A stretch of 64,000 nucleotides of DNA from Rhodobacteraceae bacterium UBA6213 (GTDB lineage: Bacteria; Pseudomonadota; Alphaproteobacteria; Rhodobacterales; Rhodobacteraceae): assembly GCA_002421605.1 (NCBI GenBank), contig DISJ01000020.1, positions 372,684 to 436,683 on the forward strand, read 5' to 3'. A program made the translations under genes and the position numbers. Of this stretch, positions 24,242 to 32,710 are shown piece by piece. How positions within the stretch are numbered: the first letter of the stretch is position 1; each line of letters begins with the position of its first letter. The notes under the pieces were generated by a model. That model saw nothing but the letters and a program-made list of their open reading frames with translations, ran no database searches and was not told the DNA's origin.

Positions 24242-24825
24242 CCGACACCCTGCTGGCAATGTTGCCTGCTTGGGGGCCGTGGCTTCTGGCTACGACCGCT
24301 TTTCTTGCTTGCCTCATGGTTCCGGTTCCCGCCTCGCTGCTGGCCATCACCGGCGGCGCGCTTGTAGCAACGGGCGATCTTGATGCGGTGTCAGTCGCCG
24401 TGGCGACATGGGCAGGTGCGGTGCTTGGCGATCAGGTGATCTATTTCATAGGCCGCAAGGCCGGGCCCTTGTTTCCACCCCTGCATGGCAAGCGGCGCAG
24501 GATGTTGGCACGGGCGCGCGGGCGGCTTCGGCGCAACGGCATCGTCACGGTGTTTTTCAGCCGATGGCTTTTCTCGCCGCTTGCGCCTTCGGTCAATCTT
24601 GCCGCCGGGGCGCTGCGGTTTTCGCATCTTCGCTTTACCTTGGCGAGTGTCGCGGGTGACGTGTTCTGGGTCGGGCTATATGTCGGCCTCGGGTATGTTT
24701 TCAGCGCCAACCTTGCGGCAGCGACCGAGCTTGCCTCCTCAACGCTCGGGCTTTTGGCCGCACTGGCAGCACTTGTGATCTTTGGCTGGTGGCTTCGGGG
24801 TGCGGCGCGCAGGCGGAGCAATTGA
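24238..24825 (+). CDS. DedA-family membrane protein
   Basis: A 195-residue DedA/VTT-domain protein. Family marks are the re-entrant region LMVPVPASLLAITGGALVATGDL near residues 22-45, GDQVIYFIGRKAG near 62-74 and FFSRWLFSPLAPSVNLAAGALR near 105-126, whose Arg/Pro motif is essential in characterised members. It has about five membrane segments. DedA proteins act in lipid-carrier or phospholipid flipping and membrane homeostasis; the lipid handled here cannot be told. Start overlaps the preceding gene. Confidence 0.92.
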   Translation: MTDTLLAMLPAWGPWLLATTAFLACLMVPVPASLLAITGGALVATGDLDAVSVAVATWAGAVLGDQVIYFIGRKAGPLFPPLHGKRRRMLARARGRLRRNGIVTVFFSRWLFSPLAPSVNLAAGALRFSHLRFTLASVAGDVFWVGLYVGLGYVFSANLAAATELASSTLGLLAALAALVIFGWWLRGAARRRSN

Positions 24826-24852
24826 TCTGGCCAGAATGCGCCCCATATTAAA

Positions 24853-25551
24853 ATGATGTTCAAACTTTTGCCCCTGCTTGCGCTTGTCGTCTACGGCTTT
24901 GCGATGTGGCGCTTTTCGGCGTGGAAACTGGCACGCGAGCTAGATGCCCGCTCGCGCCCACTGCGGGATGCGCGCCTTGCACCTGTTCTGGGGCGGCTTG
25001 CAAAGGCAATCGGCGTGGCACGGATTCCCGTGCATGTTTACGAGATTGACCCGATCAACGGGCTTGCAGCCCCCGATGGGCGCGTGTTTCTGACCCGAGG
25101 CTTCGTGAACGCACTCGATCGCGGACAAGTTACGCCCGAGGAATTGGGCGCGGTTGTGGCGCATGAGTTGGGGCACGTGGCGCTTGGCCATTCGCGCCGC
25201 CGGATGATCGACTTTACCGGGCAAAACGCGCTGCGCATGGTGCTGGCCACCGTGCTTGGCCGTTTTCTGCCCGGCATCGGGGTCTGGGTTGCCAACCTTG
25301 CCGCCTCCGCACTTGCCGCGCGCCTTTCGCGGCAGGACGAATATGAGGCTGATGCGTGGGCATCGGCGCTGTTGGTCAAGGCAGGCATCGGCACCGCGCC
25401 GCAAAAGGCGCTGTTCACACGGCTCGACCGGCTGACCGGCGCACCCGGCGCCAGCACCCCGGCATGGATACTTTCACACCCGAAATCGCCCGACCGCATC
25501 GCTGCAATCGAGGCGCTTGAGGCGCGTTGGCGGCGCGCGCCCCGCGACTGA
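24853..25551 (+). CDS. M48-family membrane metallopeptidase
   Basis: A 232-residue zinc protease related to HtpX/Ste24. It has a membrane helix at the N-terminus (about 3-20), then VHVYEIDPINGLAAPDGRVFLTRGF, the zinc helix HELGH (His104, Glu105, His108) and a third ligand in EYEAD near residue 163. A hydrophobic segment lies between. The C-terminal SHPKSPDRIAAIEAL is typical for M48. A second Met codon at 24856 is an equally possible start. It probably acts in membrane-protein quality control. It follows DedA by 27 bases and likely belongs to the same envelope-related operon. Confidence 0.9.
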   Translation: MMFKLLPLLALVVYGFAMWRFSAWKLARELDARSRPLRDARLAPVLGRLAKAIGVARIPVHVYEIDPINGLAAPDGRVFLTRGFVNALDRGQVTPEELGAVVAHELGHVALGHSRRRMIDFTGQNALRMVLATVLGRFLPGIGVWVANLAASALAARLSRQDEYEADAWASALLVKAGIGTAPQKALFTRLDRLTGAPGASTPAWILSHPKSPDRIAAIEALEARWRRAPRD

Positions 25552-25639
25552 TCACCGCGCCACCCGCACACCGGCACGACAGGCTACCCCAACCCAGAGG
25601 TTTGCGTTAGCGTGCCGCCTAGCGAAGGGTGAGGGTGCG

Positions 25640-26866
25640 ATGGCCAGTCTTTTTACGCCAGAGGTCAGGCGGCGGCGGGTTTTTTACATTCCCGGTTACG
25701 ACCCGATCCATCCGCGCCGCTACCGCGAGCTTTACCGCAAGGAAGGCGCGGCACAGGCTGCAATTTCGGGCTACGCGCTGGCGCTGGCACCCAAGCACGC
25801 AGGCGGTCCGTTCGGCTGGCACGCCAGCACAACCATCGCGGGCAATACCAGCGAGGCCGATTTTGAGGTGCTGGTCTGGTCCGACATCGTTGCGGGCTCG
25901 ATGGGTCAATCGATACCTGCGACTTATCTGCAACTGCTGCGCACGACCTGGACCTATATCGCTTCTGGCTCGCTCTGGCGGCTGATGCAGCTGCGTAAGG
26001 GGCCGATGATTGCCGCACTTTACCCGATATTCGCGCTTTTGGCGCAGTTGGCGGCGGCGCTTGCGGTGGGGCTTCTGGTCGGCTGGGTTGTGGCGCTGCT
26101 GCTGCCTTCGGGTGTGATCGCCAACCTGCTCTGGCTTGGCATCGCAGCTTTGATCGGCGCGCTGATCCTGATCCGATTTCGCAAGCTGGACGGGCGCTTT
26201 TTTGCCTATTACCTGATGCACGATTACGCCCATACTGCGCAATTCGCCGGGGCCTACCCGCCCGACCTTGAGGCGCGGTTGACCGATTTTGGCACCCGCA
26301 TCGCCGCCGCGCTGCAAGACGACTGGGACGAGGTGCTGGTAGTTGGCCATTCTTCGGGCGCACATCTGGCGGTGTCAATTTTGGCCGATCTGATCCGCGC
26401 CGGGAAGGTGGCGCAGGACGGCCCGGCGCTGGCGCTGCTGACGCTTGGGCAGGTGGTGCCAATGGTTTCGTTTCTGCCGCGCGCGCAACGCCTGCGCGCC
26501 GATCTTGCCTATCTTTCATCGCGCGACGAGTTGACTTGGGTTGATGTCACGGCACCCGGCGATGGTTGCGCCTTTGCGCTCTGCGACCCGGTTTCGGTCA
26601 CCGGGGTTGCCCCGCCCACCAAACGCTGGCCATTGGTGCTGTCTGCGGCATTTACCAAGACCCTGTCGCCCGAACGTTGGAAAGAACTACGTTGGCGCTT
26701 TTTTCGCCTGCACTTTCAGTATCTTTCGGCATTTGACCGGCCCGGTGATTACGACTATTTTCAGATCACTGCGGGCCCACAGACATTGCAAACGCGCTTC
26801 GCCGGGCGCGAGCCTTCGGGTAGCCGTATTGAGCGGGCCGTGAACAGGTATGTCGACATAACATGA
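25640..26866 (+). CDS. Membrane-embedded alpha/beta-hydrolase-like protein
   Basis: A 408-residue protein from the ATG at 25640, which follows GGGTGAGGG; an upstream in-frame ATG at 25517 overlaps the M48 gene. It starts with RRRVFYIPGYDPIHPRRY, then has two or three hydrophobic helices (about residues 120-178) and a nucleophile elbow GHSSG near 234-238 (Ser236 likely catalytic) preceded by DEVLVV. An alpha/beta-hydrolase fold interrupted by membrane helices is suggested. An acid/His partner is not obvious; GDYDYFQITAG near the end is a candidate region. The stop overlaps the P450 start by 4 bases, so hydrolase and P450 are translated together and may act on the same hydrophobic substrate. 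I do not recognise a characterised homologue. Confidence 0.8.
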   Translation: MASLFTPEVRRRRVFYIPGYDPIHPRRYRELYRKEGAAQAAISGYALALAPKHAGGPFGWHASTTIAGNTSEADFEVLVWSDIVAGSMGQSIPATYLQLLRTTWTYIASGSLWRLMQLRKGPMIAALYPIFALLAQLAAALAVGLLVGWVVALLLPSGVIANLLWLGIAALIGALILIRFRKLDGRFFAYYLMHDYAHTAQFAGAYPPDLEARLTDFGTRIAAALQDDWDEVLVVGHSSGAHLAVSILADLIRAGKVAQDGPALALLTLGQVVPMVSFLPRAQRLRADLAYLSSRDELTWVDVTAPGDGCAFALCDPVSVTGVAPPTKRWPLVLSAAFTKTLSPERWKELRWRFFRLHFQYLSAFDRPGDYDYFQITAGPQTLQTRFAGREPSGSRIERAVNRYVDIT

Positions 26867-28236
26867 CCGAATTACCCCTGCCGCCCAAGCCCAAGCCGCG
26901 CCCCGACAAGGTATCACTGCTGCGCTATCTGCAGCTATTTCGCCGCGATATCCTTTCGGCGCAACCCGCGAGGCTCTACCGCGCTTGGATGGCCGAGTTT
27001 CGCACGCCGTTCTTTCATTCTTACATGTGCAATGACCCGGAACTCGTTGATCTTGTTCTGCAAAAGCGTCCAAAGGATTTTCCAAAATCGAACCGCATCC
27101 GCGAAGGGTTGGCACCCTTGCTGGGCAATTCGGTGTTTGTCACCAATGGCCCGGTGTGGGAACGCCAGCGCCGCATCATCGACCCCGCGTTCGAAGGCGG
27201 ACGGCTGCGCGACACCTTTCCGGCGATGTGGGATGCGGGCGTATCGTGTGTTGAGCGGCTGCGCCTGCGCGCCGACGGTGAGCCAATCGAGATCGAGGCC
27301 GAAACCAGCCATGCCGCGGCCGATGTGATTTTTCGCACGCTGTTTTCCATCCCCATTGAAAATGCTGTGGCGGGTGCAGCGTTTTCCGAGTTTCGCACGC
27401 ATCAAAAGGCGCAACCGATCGTCAACCTTGGGGCGCTGCTGCCTTTGCCAAAATGGATGCCGCGATTTCATTCGCGCAAGGCGCGCCGCACCGCCGCCTC
27501 GATCCGCGCCCTGATCACCGAGTTGACCACGGCGCGGATGGACGCAATCAATGCGGGCACTGCCCCCGATGACCTTGCCACCAAAATCATGACAGCGGCC
27601 GACCCGGTGACGGGAGACAAGTTCGATACCGGCGAAATGGTCGATCAGGTCGCGATCTTCTTTCTGGCAGGGCACGAAACCTCGGCATCCGCACTGGCGT
27701 GGTCGCTTTACCTCATCGCGCTGTACCCCGAGTGGCAAGACCGACTTGCCGCCGAAGCAGACGCCGTGATCGGCCCCGAAATCCCCTATTTCTCGATCAT
27801 CAACCGGCTGAAACAGGCGCGCGCGGTGTTTCGTGAAACGATGCGGCTCTATCCGCCGGTACCGATGATGGTGCGCGAGGCGCGCTGCCCCGAACAGTTC
27901 CGCGACCGCGCCGTGCCCAAGGGTGCGCAAGTGGTGATCTCGCCATGGCACCTGCACCGCCACGAGCGGCTTTGGGAACGACCAGACGAGTTCGACCCCG
28001 ACCGTTTTGGCACGCCAAACGGCAAAGCTTGCCTTCGCTCGGCCTATATCCCGTTTTCAACGGGCCAGCGCGTCTGCCCCGGTGCGGCTTTTGCGATGGC
28101 CGAGGGGCCGATGATGCTGGCCATGATCGCCCGCGCCTTCCGCATTGCCCCGGTTGCGGGGCGCGAGGCCGTGCCGGTGGCGCATCTGACAGTGCGCGGT
28201 AAAGACGGGATCTGGCTTTCCCTGACGCCGCGATAG
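26863..28236 (+). CDS. Cytochrome P450
   Basis: A 457-residue P450 without a membrane anchor. The I-helix oxygen-binding motif is AGHET (269-273), the ExxR motif is Glu325-Arg328 in ETMRLYPP, and the haem-ligand loop is FSTGQRVCPG with Cys405. The ERLWERPDEFDPDRF segment before it is typical. Overall it resembles the long-chain/terpenoid-type bacterial P450s similar to CYP4/CYP102 domains more than the short camphor type. Redox partners are not encoded nearby. Translational coupling to the membrane hydrolase upstream suggests hydroxylation of a lipid-like substrate. It is the last gene before a strong bidirectional hairpin. Confidence 0.96.
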   Translation: MTELPLPPKPKPRPDKVSLLRYLQLFRRDILSAQPARLYRAWMAEFRTPFFHSYMCNDPELVDLVLQKRPKDFPKSNRIREGLAPLLGNSVFVTNGPVWERQRRIIDPAFEGGRLRDTFPAMWDAGVSCVERLRLRADGEPIEIEAETSHAAADVIFRTLFSIPIENAVAGAAFSEFRTHQKAQPIVNLGALLPLPKWMPRFHSRKARRTAASIRALITELTTARMDAINAGTAPDDLATKIMTAADPVTGDKFDTGEMVDQVAIFFLAGHETSASALAWSLYLIALYPEWQDRLAAEADAVIGPEIPYFSIINRLKQARAVFRETMRLYPPVPMMVREARCPEQFRDRAVPKGAQVVISPWHLHRHERLWERPDEFDPDRFGTPNGKACLRSAYIPFSTGQRVCPGAAFAMAEGPMMLAMIARAFRIAPVAGREAVPVAHLTVRGKDGIWLSLTPR

Positions 28237-28250
28237 GCGGCGGAAGGCAT

Positions 28251-28272
28251 CGGGGGGCGCAAGCGCCCCCCG
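28251..28272. terminator. Bidirectional terminator hairpin between P450 and M32 genes
   Basis: A near-perfect palindrome with a 10-base-pair GC stem (CGGGGGGCGC and its complement) and a 2-base loop lies between the convergent genes. It has no T-run on either strand, which is common in this GC-rich group. Confidence 0.65.
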
Positions 28273-28279
28273 GCTTGGT

Positions 28280-29761
28280 TCAAAGCGCGTAAAGCCCGCG
28301 GAACTTACCTTCGAGATAGTCGAGCAGGGGCGCCTCGCTCGGGGCATGGCCGCAGGCGCGGGCAATGATCTCGGTTGGGGGCAGCAAGCTGCCGTGGCGC
28401 TGCACGTTCTCGCGCAACCAGGCGGTTGCAGGGCGCGCGCTGCCTTCGGCAAGGCTTGCATCAAGGTCCGGCAACGCTTGGCGCATCGCCTGATTGAGGC
28501 ACCCTGCATAGACGTTGCCAAGGCTGTAGGTGGCAAAATAGCCGATCGCCCCGACCGACCAGTGCACATCCTGCAACACCCCATGCGCCGGTTTATCAAC
28601 GGCAAAGCCGAAATCTGCCAAGAAGCGCGCATTCCACGCCTCTTCAAGGTCTTCGACCGCAAGCGTGCCCGCGATCATCGCGCGTTCCAGATCGAACCGC
28701 AGCATGACGTGCAGGTTATATTGCAACTCGTCCGCCTCGGTGCGGATGTAGCCGGGGCGCACGGCATTGACGGCGGCGTAAAAGGCATCGGCATCGGCAA
28801 GCCCGATGTCGCCAAATTGCGTCTGCATCTGGGTGAACAGCCAGCCTGTAAAAGCGCGGCTGCGGCCAAGCTGGTTTTCGTAGATCCTGCTTTGGCTTTC
28901 GTGCACACCCATCGACACGCCATGCCCAAGCGGGGTGAAATGATGCGCCGCGTCGATGGCCAGTTCGTAGCTTGAATGGCCAACCTCGTGGATCGTGGAA
29001 TAAAGACAATTGAAGGGCTCGGTTTCAACCACGCGGGTGGTGATGCGCGAATCGTTGACGCCACCCGAAGAGAACGGGTGCACCGCCAGATCAAGCCGAC
29101 CGCGCGTCCAATCATAGCCAAAGGCGGTAGCGGCGCGGCGCGCTAGCGCCAGTTGCCCATCTGCATCAAAGCTGCGCGACAGCGCTTTGGGCGTGGGTGC
29201 CCCCAGCACCGCCTCGCGCAGCGCCACAAGCCGCGGGCGCATGGCACCGAACATCGCGGCTAAACTGGCCGCACTCGCGCCCGGCTCGTAACCGTCGATC
29301 AATGCGTCATAGGTATCGCCTCCACCCACGCCCGCCGCAGCCATCGCCTCGCCTTCTTCGCGCCGCAACGCCACGACGCGCTTCAGCGTTGGCAGAAAAT
29401 GCGCCACGTCGTTCGTGGCCCGCGCCTCTGCCCAAATGCCCTGCGCAAGGCTGGTGGTGCGCGCGATTTCTTCGGCAAGGGTCGCAGGGACCGCGGCGTT
29501 GCGCAAAAGCGCATGCCGGATCAGCGCAATCGCGCGCACGCCTGCGGCATCAGGCGCCTCGGCACCGTCCAGCCAATCGGCCAGCCGCGGGTCGGTGCGC
29601 CGCGCGTGCAGCACCCCCTCCATCGCCGCCATTTCCTCGGACCGCTGCTCGGTCGCGCCGCGCGGCATTACGGTTTCTTGGTCCCAGCCAAGCCTTTCGG
29701 CCACCAGCGATAGCGCCTCGGTTGTATGCTGAAATTCCATAAGGTCTTCAAATGCGGTCAT
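28280..29761 (-). CDS. M32-family carboxypeptidase
   Basis: A 493-residue cytoplasmic metallocarboxypeptidase of the Taq/Pfu family, removing C-terminal residues from peptides. The zinc motif is HEVGH (His258, Glu259, His262), followed by the family's third ligand region MGVHESQSRIYENQLGRS near 285-302. The segment VHPFSSGGVNDSRITTR before the zinc helix and IRTEADELQYNLHVMLRFDLE near 345-365 are standard for M32, and length matches. Its start codon overlaps the stop of ctaA by 4 bases, so it is expressed with ctaA, an arrangement without an obvious functional link. Confidence 0.95.
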   Translation of the reverse strand: MTAFEDLMEFQHTTEALSLVAERLGWDQETVMPRGATEQRSEEMAAMEGVLHARRTDPRLADWLDGAEAPDAAGVRAIALIRHALLRNAAVPATLAEEIARTTSLAQGIWAEARATNDVAHFLPTLKRVVALRREEGEAMAAAGVGGGDTYDALIDGYEPGASAASLAAMFGAMRPRLVALREAVLGAPTPKALSRSFDADGQLALARRAATAFGYDWTRGRLDLAVHPFSSGGVNDSRITTRVVETEPFNCLYSTIHEVGHSSYELAIDAAHHFTPLGHGVSMGVHESQSRIYENQLGRSRAFTGWLFTQMQTQFGDIGLADADAFYAAVNAVRPGYIRTEADELQYNLHVMLRFDLERAMIAGTLAVEDLEEAWNARFLADFGFAVDKPAHGVLQDVHWSVGAIGYFATYSLGNVYAGCLNQAMRQALPDLDASLAEGSARPATAWLRENVQRHGSLLPPTEIIARACGHAPSEAPLLDYLEGKFRGLYAL

Positions 29762-30906
29762 TTTGTTCCTCTGATAGATTGGGAGAGCGGCGCACGCGCG
29801 CGATCACGCGCCCGCAAGATCAGCACCCAAAGCAGCACCGCCCCGAGTTGATGGGTAATGCCAAGCGACAACGGGGCAGCGTAAAGCGCTGTGTAAATGC
29901 CAAGCGTCGCCTGCGCGAGGCCAACAAGCGCCGCCCCCGCAAAAGCCGCACGCACCGAGGCATTGGCCGAGACGCGCGCCCGCCACCAGCCAAAGGCCAA
30001 GGCGGCAAGCAGCAGATAGCCCATCAAGCGGTGCAAAAACTGCACAAGGCCCGGGTTTTCAAAAAACGCGCGCCAAGCCGCACCGTCACCCGCCACCACA
30101 AAAGCGTCCGCCGGAAAGAAGCTGCCGTTCATCAAGGGCCACGTAGGAAAGCCGCGCCCTGCATCAATGCCCGCAACCAGTGCACCCAGAATCACTTGCA
30201 GAAAGACGAGGCCCGCAACCCAAGTGCCAAGCCGCACCAGCCGCGCTTCCTGCGCCCGGCGCGCCAGCATCTGCGCTGCGGCACTGCGCGACAGCGCCAG
30301 CATCTGCACCGCGATCAGCCCCAGAATGGCAAAGCCAAGCCCAAGATGCGTGGCCAGCCGATAAGAGGCGACATCAACCGCATCGCCCGTCAGCCCAGAG
30401 GCGACCATCCACCAACCGATGGCGCCCTGCAGCCCGCCAAGCACCCCCAGTACCAGAAGCCGCGACTTCCACCCCGGCGGAATCCGCCCCGCCGCCCAAA
30501 AACCTACATACCCCAGCGCCCAGACAAGTCCGATCAGACGGCCAAGCTGTCGGTGGCTCCATTCCCACCAAAAGATGCTTTGGAACGACTCAAGGCTCAT
30601 GCCCGCGTTTTGCAGCCGGTATTCGGGGCTTTGCTGATAGGCGGCGAATTCGCGCGCCCAGGCAGCCTCGCCCATCGGCGGCAAGGCACCGGAAAGCGGC
30701 TTCCATTCGGTGATCGAAAGGCCGGAATCGGTCAGCCGTGTCAAGCCGCCGACCGCGATCATCGCCAGCACCAGCACGAACAACAGCCCAAGCCATGCCC
30801 GGATTGCGCGTCGTGCACCGGGGGGATCGCGTTCGATCAACCCCGATATTGGCGCGGGCGGCTTGATGCCGCCCGCTTCTTCAAAAATCTTGCGCTTTTC
30901 GGCCAT
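29758..30906 (-). CDS. ctaA: Haem A synthase (COX15/CtaA type)
   Basis: A 382-residue polytopic protein that oxidises haem O to haem A for aa3-type cytochrome oxidase. It has eight hydrophobic segments and the family phrases VGGLTRLTDSGLSITEWKP near residues 52-70, FWWEWSHRQLGRLIGL near 111-126 with a haem-liganding His, LGGLQGAIGWWMVASGL, FLHRLMGYLLL and GITHQLGAVLLW, giving the expected His pairs of both four-helix halves. It is the longer proteobacterial type 2 enzyme. The copper chaperone PCuAC gene lies 91 bases upstream on the same strand, so both contribute to cytochrome oxidase assembly. Confidence 0.96.
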   Translation of the reverse strand: MAEKRKIFEEAGGIKPPAPISGLIERDPPGARRAIRAWLGLLFVLVLAMIAVGGLTRLTDSGLSITEWKPLSGALPPMGEAAWAREFAAYQQSPEYRLQNAGMSLESFQSIFWWEWSHRQLGRLIGLVWALGYVGFWAAGRIPPGWKSRLLVLGVLGGLQGAIGWWMVASGLTGDAVDVASYRLATHLGLGFAILGLIAVQMLALSRSAAAQMLARRAQEARLVRLGTWVAGLVFLQVILGALVAGIDAGRGFPTWPLMNGSFFPADAFVVAGDGAAWRAFFENPGLVQFLHRLMGYLLLAALAFGWWRARVSANASVRAAFAGAALVGLAQATLGIYTALYAAPLSLGITHQLGAVLLWVLILRARDRARAPLSQSIRGTK

Positions 30907-30997
30907 GTTGCCCTCCGCCTGCGGCGGCGAGACTATGACCGTGGCGCGAGGGCTTCAAGTGCGGCGCGCGCAAATTGCGCAACGGCGGGTGTGCGCC

Positions 30998-31462
30998 TCA
31001 GTGTGACATCGCCGGTGCGTTGGGATCAAACGGCATCACCTCGAACTCAACCACGATGTCGCCGGCATTTTTAAAGCTAAGCGTCATTGGCACCTTCTCG
31101 CCCACTTTCAACTCTCCGGTCAGCATCATCAGCATGATATGCGCGCCGCCCGGCGCAAAGCTGACGGTTTCGCCCACGGCAAGTGGGACGGGTGGCAATT
31201 CATACATCCGCGCAATGCCGTCGGCACCAAATTCGGTGTTGTGCAACGCCGCCATCATGGCGATGCTGGTTTCAACCGCATCGAAACGATCTGCGGTGGT
31301 GCCTTCGTTGGCAACCGACAGATAGGCTGCGCCCGACATCGCGCCCGGTGCGGGTGCGGTAATGTAGGGGTGCATGATATGGATGCCGTTGACAACCATG
31401 TCCTGGGCAAGCGCCGGACTGGCCATAAACAGCGCTACGGCGAGGGTCAGCAGGCGTTTCAT
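30998..31462 (-). CDS. Periplasmic copper chaperone PCu(A)C
   Basis: A 154-residue exported protein with a signal peptide ending ALA-Q near residue 20. It delivers Cu(I) to cytochrome c oxidase. The copper motif H(M)x10Mx21HxM is visible: MMAALHN near 88-94, ARMYELPP near 103, and PGGAHIMLM near 124-132. Otherwise it is the usual small beta barrel (SGAAYLSVANEGTTADRF). Its position upstream of ctaA, on the same strand, supports a role in oxidase maturation. Confidence 0.94.
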   Translation of the reverse strand: MKRLLTLAVALFMASPALAQDMVVNGIHIMHPYITAPAPGAMSGAAYLSVANEGTTADRFDAVETSIAMMAALHNTEFGADGIARMYELPPVPLAVGETVSFAPGGAHIMLMMLTGELKVGEKVPMTLSFKNAGDIVVEFEVMPFDPNAPAMSH

Positions 31463-31555
31463 TCTTTATTCCTTTTTTGAGAGTGCCGACGCAAGCTACC
31501 CGAGACCCGCGATCAGGCAAGTTAAATGAAAAGCCTCACGCGATTGTGCGTCGCC

Positions 31556-32278
31556 TCAACCACGCCCACGCAGCAGTTGGCGCAACATGCCGTGCAGGGT
31601 TTGCACCTCGGCGCGGGTCAGGGTCAGGCGTGCCCACATGGCGCGCAGGTTAAGCTTCATACGCGCAGCTTTGTTCTCGGGGAAAAAGAACCCCGCAGCC
31701 TCCAGCTCAGCCTCATAATGATCGCCCAGCCGTGCCACCGCCTCGCCATCAGCCATATCGCCAGGGCCTTGCACGGCGGCTTGCCCGTTATCACCGCGCC
31801 CCCACTCATAGGCCATCAACAGCGCGGCCTGCCCAAGGTTCAGTGAATAAAACGCCGGGTTTACGGGAATTGTGATGATCGCGCTGGCACGGGCAACATC
31901 GTCATTTTCCAACCCCGCGCGTTCGGCCCCAAACAGCACCGCCACCCGCGCCCCACCCGCAATCAGCGCCCGCGCATGGGCCATTGCGGCCTCGGGGGTG
32001 AACACGGGCTTTGCCAGTTCTCGACCCCGCGCGGTGGTGGCAAAGATATAGTCGCAATCGGCCATCGCCCCCGCCAGATCGGGGAACACCCCTGCGTGGT
32101 CAAGCACCTGCGATGCAGCCCCCGAGGCCATCGCCACGGCGCGCGGATTGGGCCAACCGTCGCGCGGATTGACCAGCCGCATCCTGTGCAAACCGAAGTT
32201 GAGCATCGCCCGCGCCGCCGCGCCGATGTTCTCGCCCATCTGCGGGCGCACGAGAATGAAGACGGGTTGATCGGTCAT
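31556..32278 (-). CDS. trmJ: SPOUT RNA methyltransferase, TrmJ type
   Basis: About 240 residues from the ATG at 32278, which follows GGAAAG; a Met codon four residues upstream is less well placed. The SPOUT fold is shown by FILVRPQMGENIGAAARAMLNFG near the N-terminus, VNPRDGWPNPRAVAMASGA, VAVLFGAERAGLENDD near 113-128 and IPVNPAFYSLNLGQAALLMAYE near 137-158, which forms the knot and SAM site. TrmJ 2'-O-methylates position 32 of several tRNAs. The C-terminal helical extension is present. It is transcribed divergently from the TfoX-like gene. Confidence 0.92.
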   Translation of the reverse strand: MTDQPVFILVRPQMGENIGAAARAMLNFGLHRMRLVNPRDGWPNPRAVAMASGAASQVLDHAGVFPDLAGAMADCDYIFATTARGRELAKPVFTPEAAMAHARALIAGGARVAVLFGAERAGLENDDVARASAIITIPVNPAFYSLNLGQAALLMAYEWGRGDNGQAAVQGPGDMADGEAVARLGDHYEAELEAAGFFFPENKAARMKLNLRAMWARLTLTRAEVQTLHGMLRQLLRGRG

Positions 32279-32341
32279 CTTGCTTTCCAAAATCTGCGCG
32301 CCTGATACGCTGAGCGGGCCGCACTGACAAGGAGATGCCCG

Positions 32342-32680
32342 ATGGCGCTGGATCCCGGCCTGTTGGAATTGATGCGCGAAGACCTTGGCGATACCCCCGG
32401 TATTCGCGAGAAAAAGATGTTCGGAGGTGTTTGCTTTATGCTCGACGGCAACATGGTCTGCGGCATCGCCGGCGAAGGGCTGATGTACCGCGTCGGCAAG
32501 GCGGCCTATGGCGAGGCGCTAACGCTGCCTGCGGTGCACGAACTCAGCTTTACCGGGCGCCCGATGGGCGGCATGGTCGAACTGGCACCCAAAGACGCCG
32601 AAGACACTGTGCGCACACGACTCTTGGCAATGTCACTTGCCCATGCGCGGGGCCTTCCACCCAAGCGCCCAAAGAGTTAG
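32342..32680 (+). CDS. TfoX N-terminal-domain protein
   Basis: A 112-residue single-domain protein like the N-terminal half of TfoX/Sxy. Family phrases are GIREKKMFGGVCFMLDGNMVCGI near residues 20-42 and a beta strand pair ending VELAPKDAEDTVR. In gammaproteobacteria TfoX controls competence, but stand-alone N-terminal-domain proteins like this have no established role, and no competence genes are nearby. Start at 32342 follows AGGAG. Confidence 0.9.
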   Translation: MALDPGLLELMREDLGDTPGIREKKMFGGVCFMLDGNMVCGIAGEGLMYRVGKAAYGEALTLPAVHELSFTGRPMGGMVELAPKDAEDTVRTRLLAMSLAHARGLPPKRPKS

Positions 32681-32710
32681 GAAGCCTGCACCCGTAGCCG
32701 AGGAAACAGC

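Noticed and set aside
29752..31074. 440-codon plus-strand frame opposite ctaA
   Set aside because: Arg/Lys/Pro-rich low-complexity product typical of antisense frames in GC-rich DNA; ctaA on the other strand has all family motifs.
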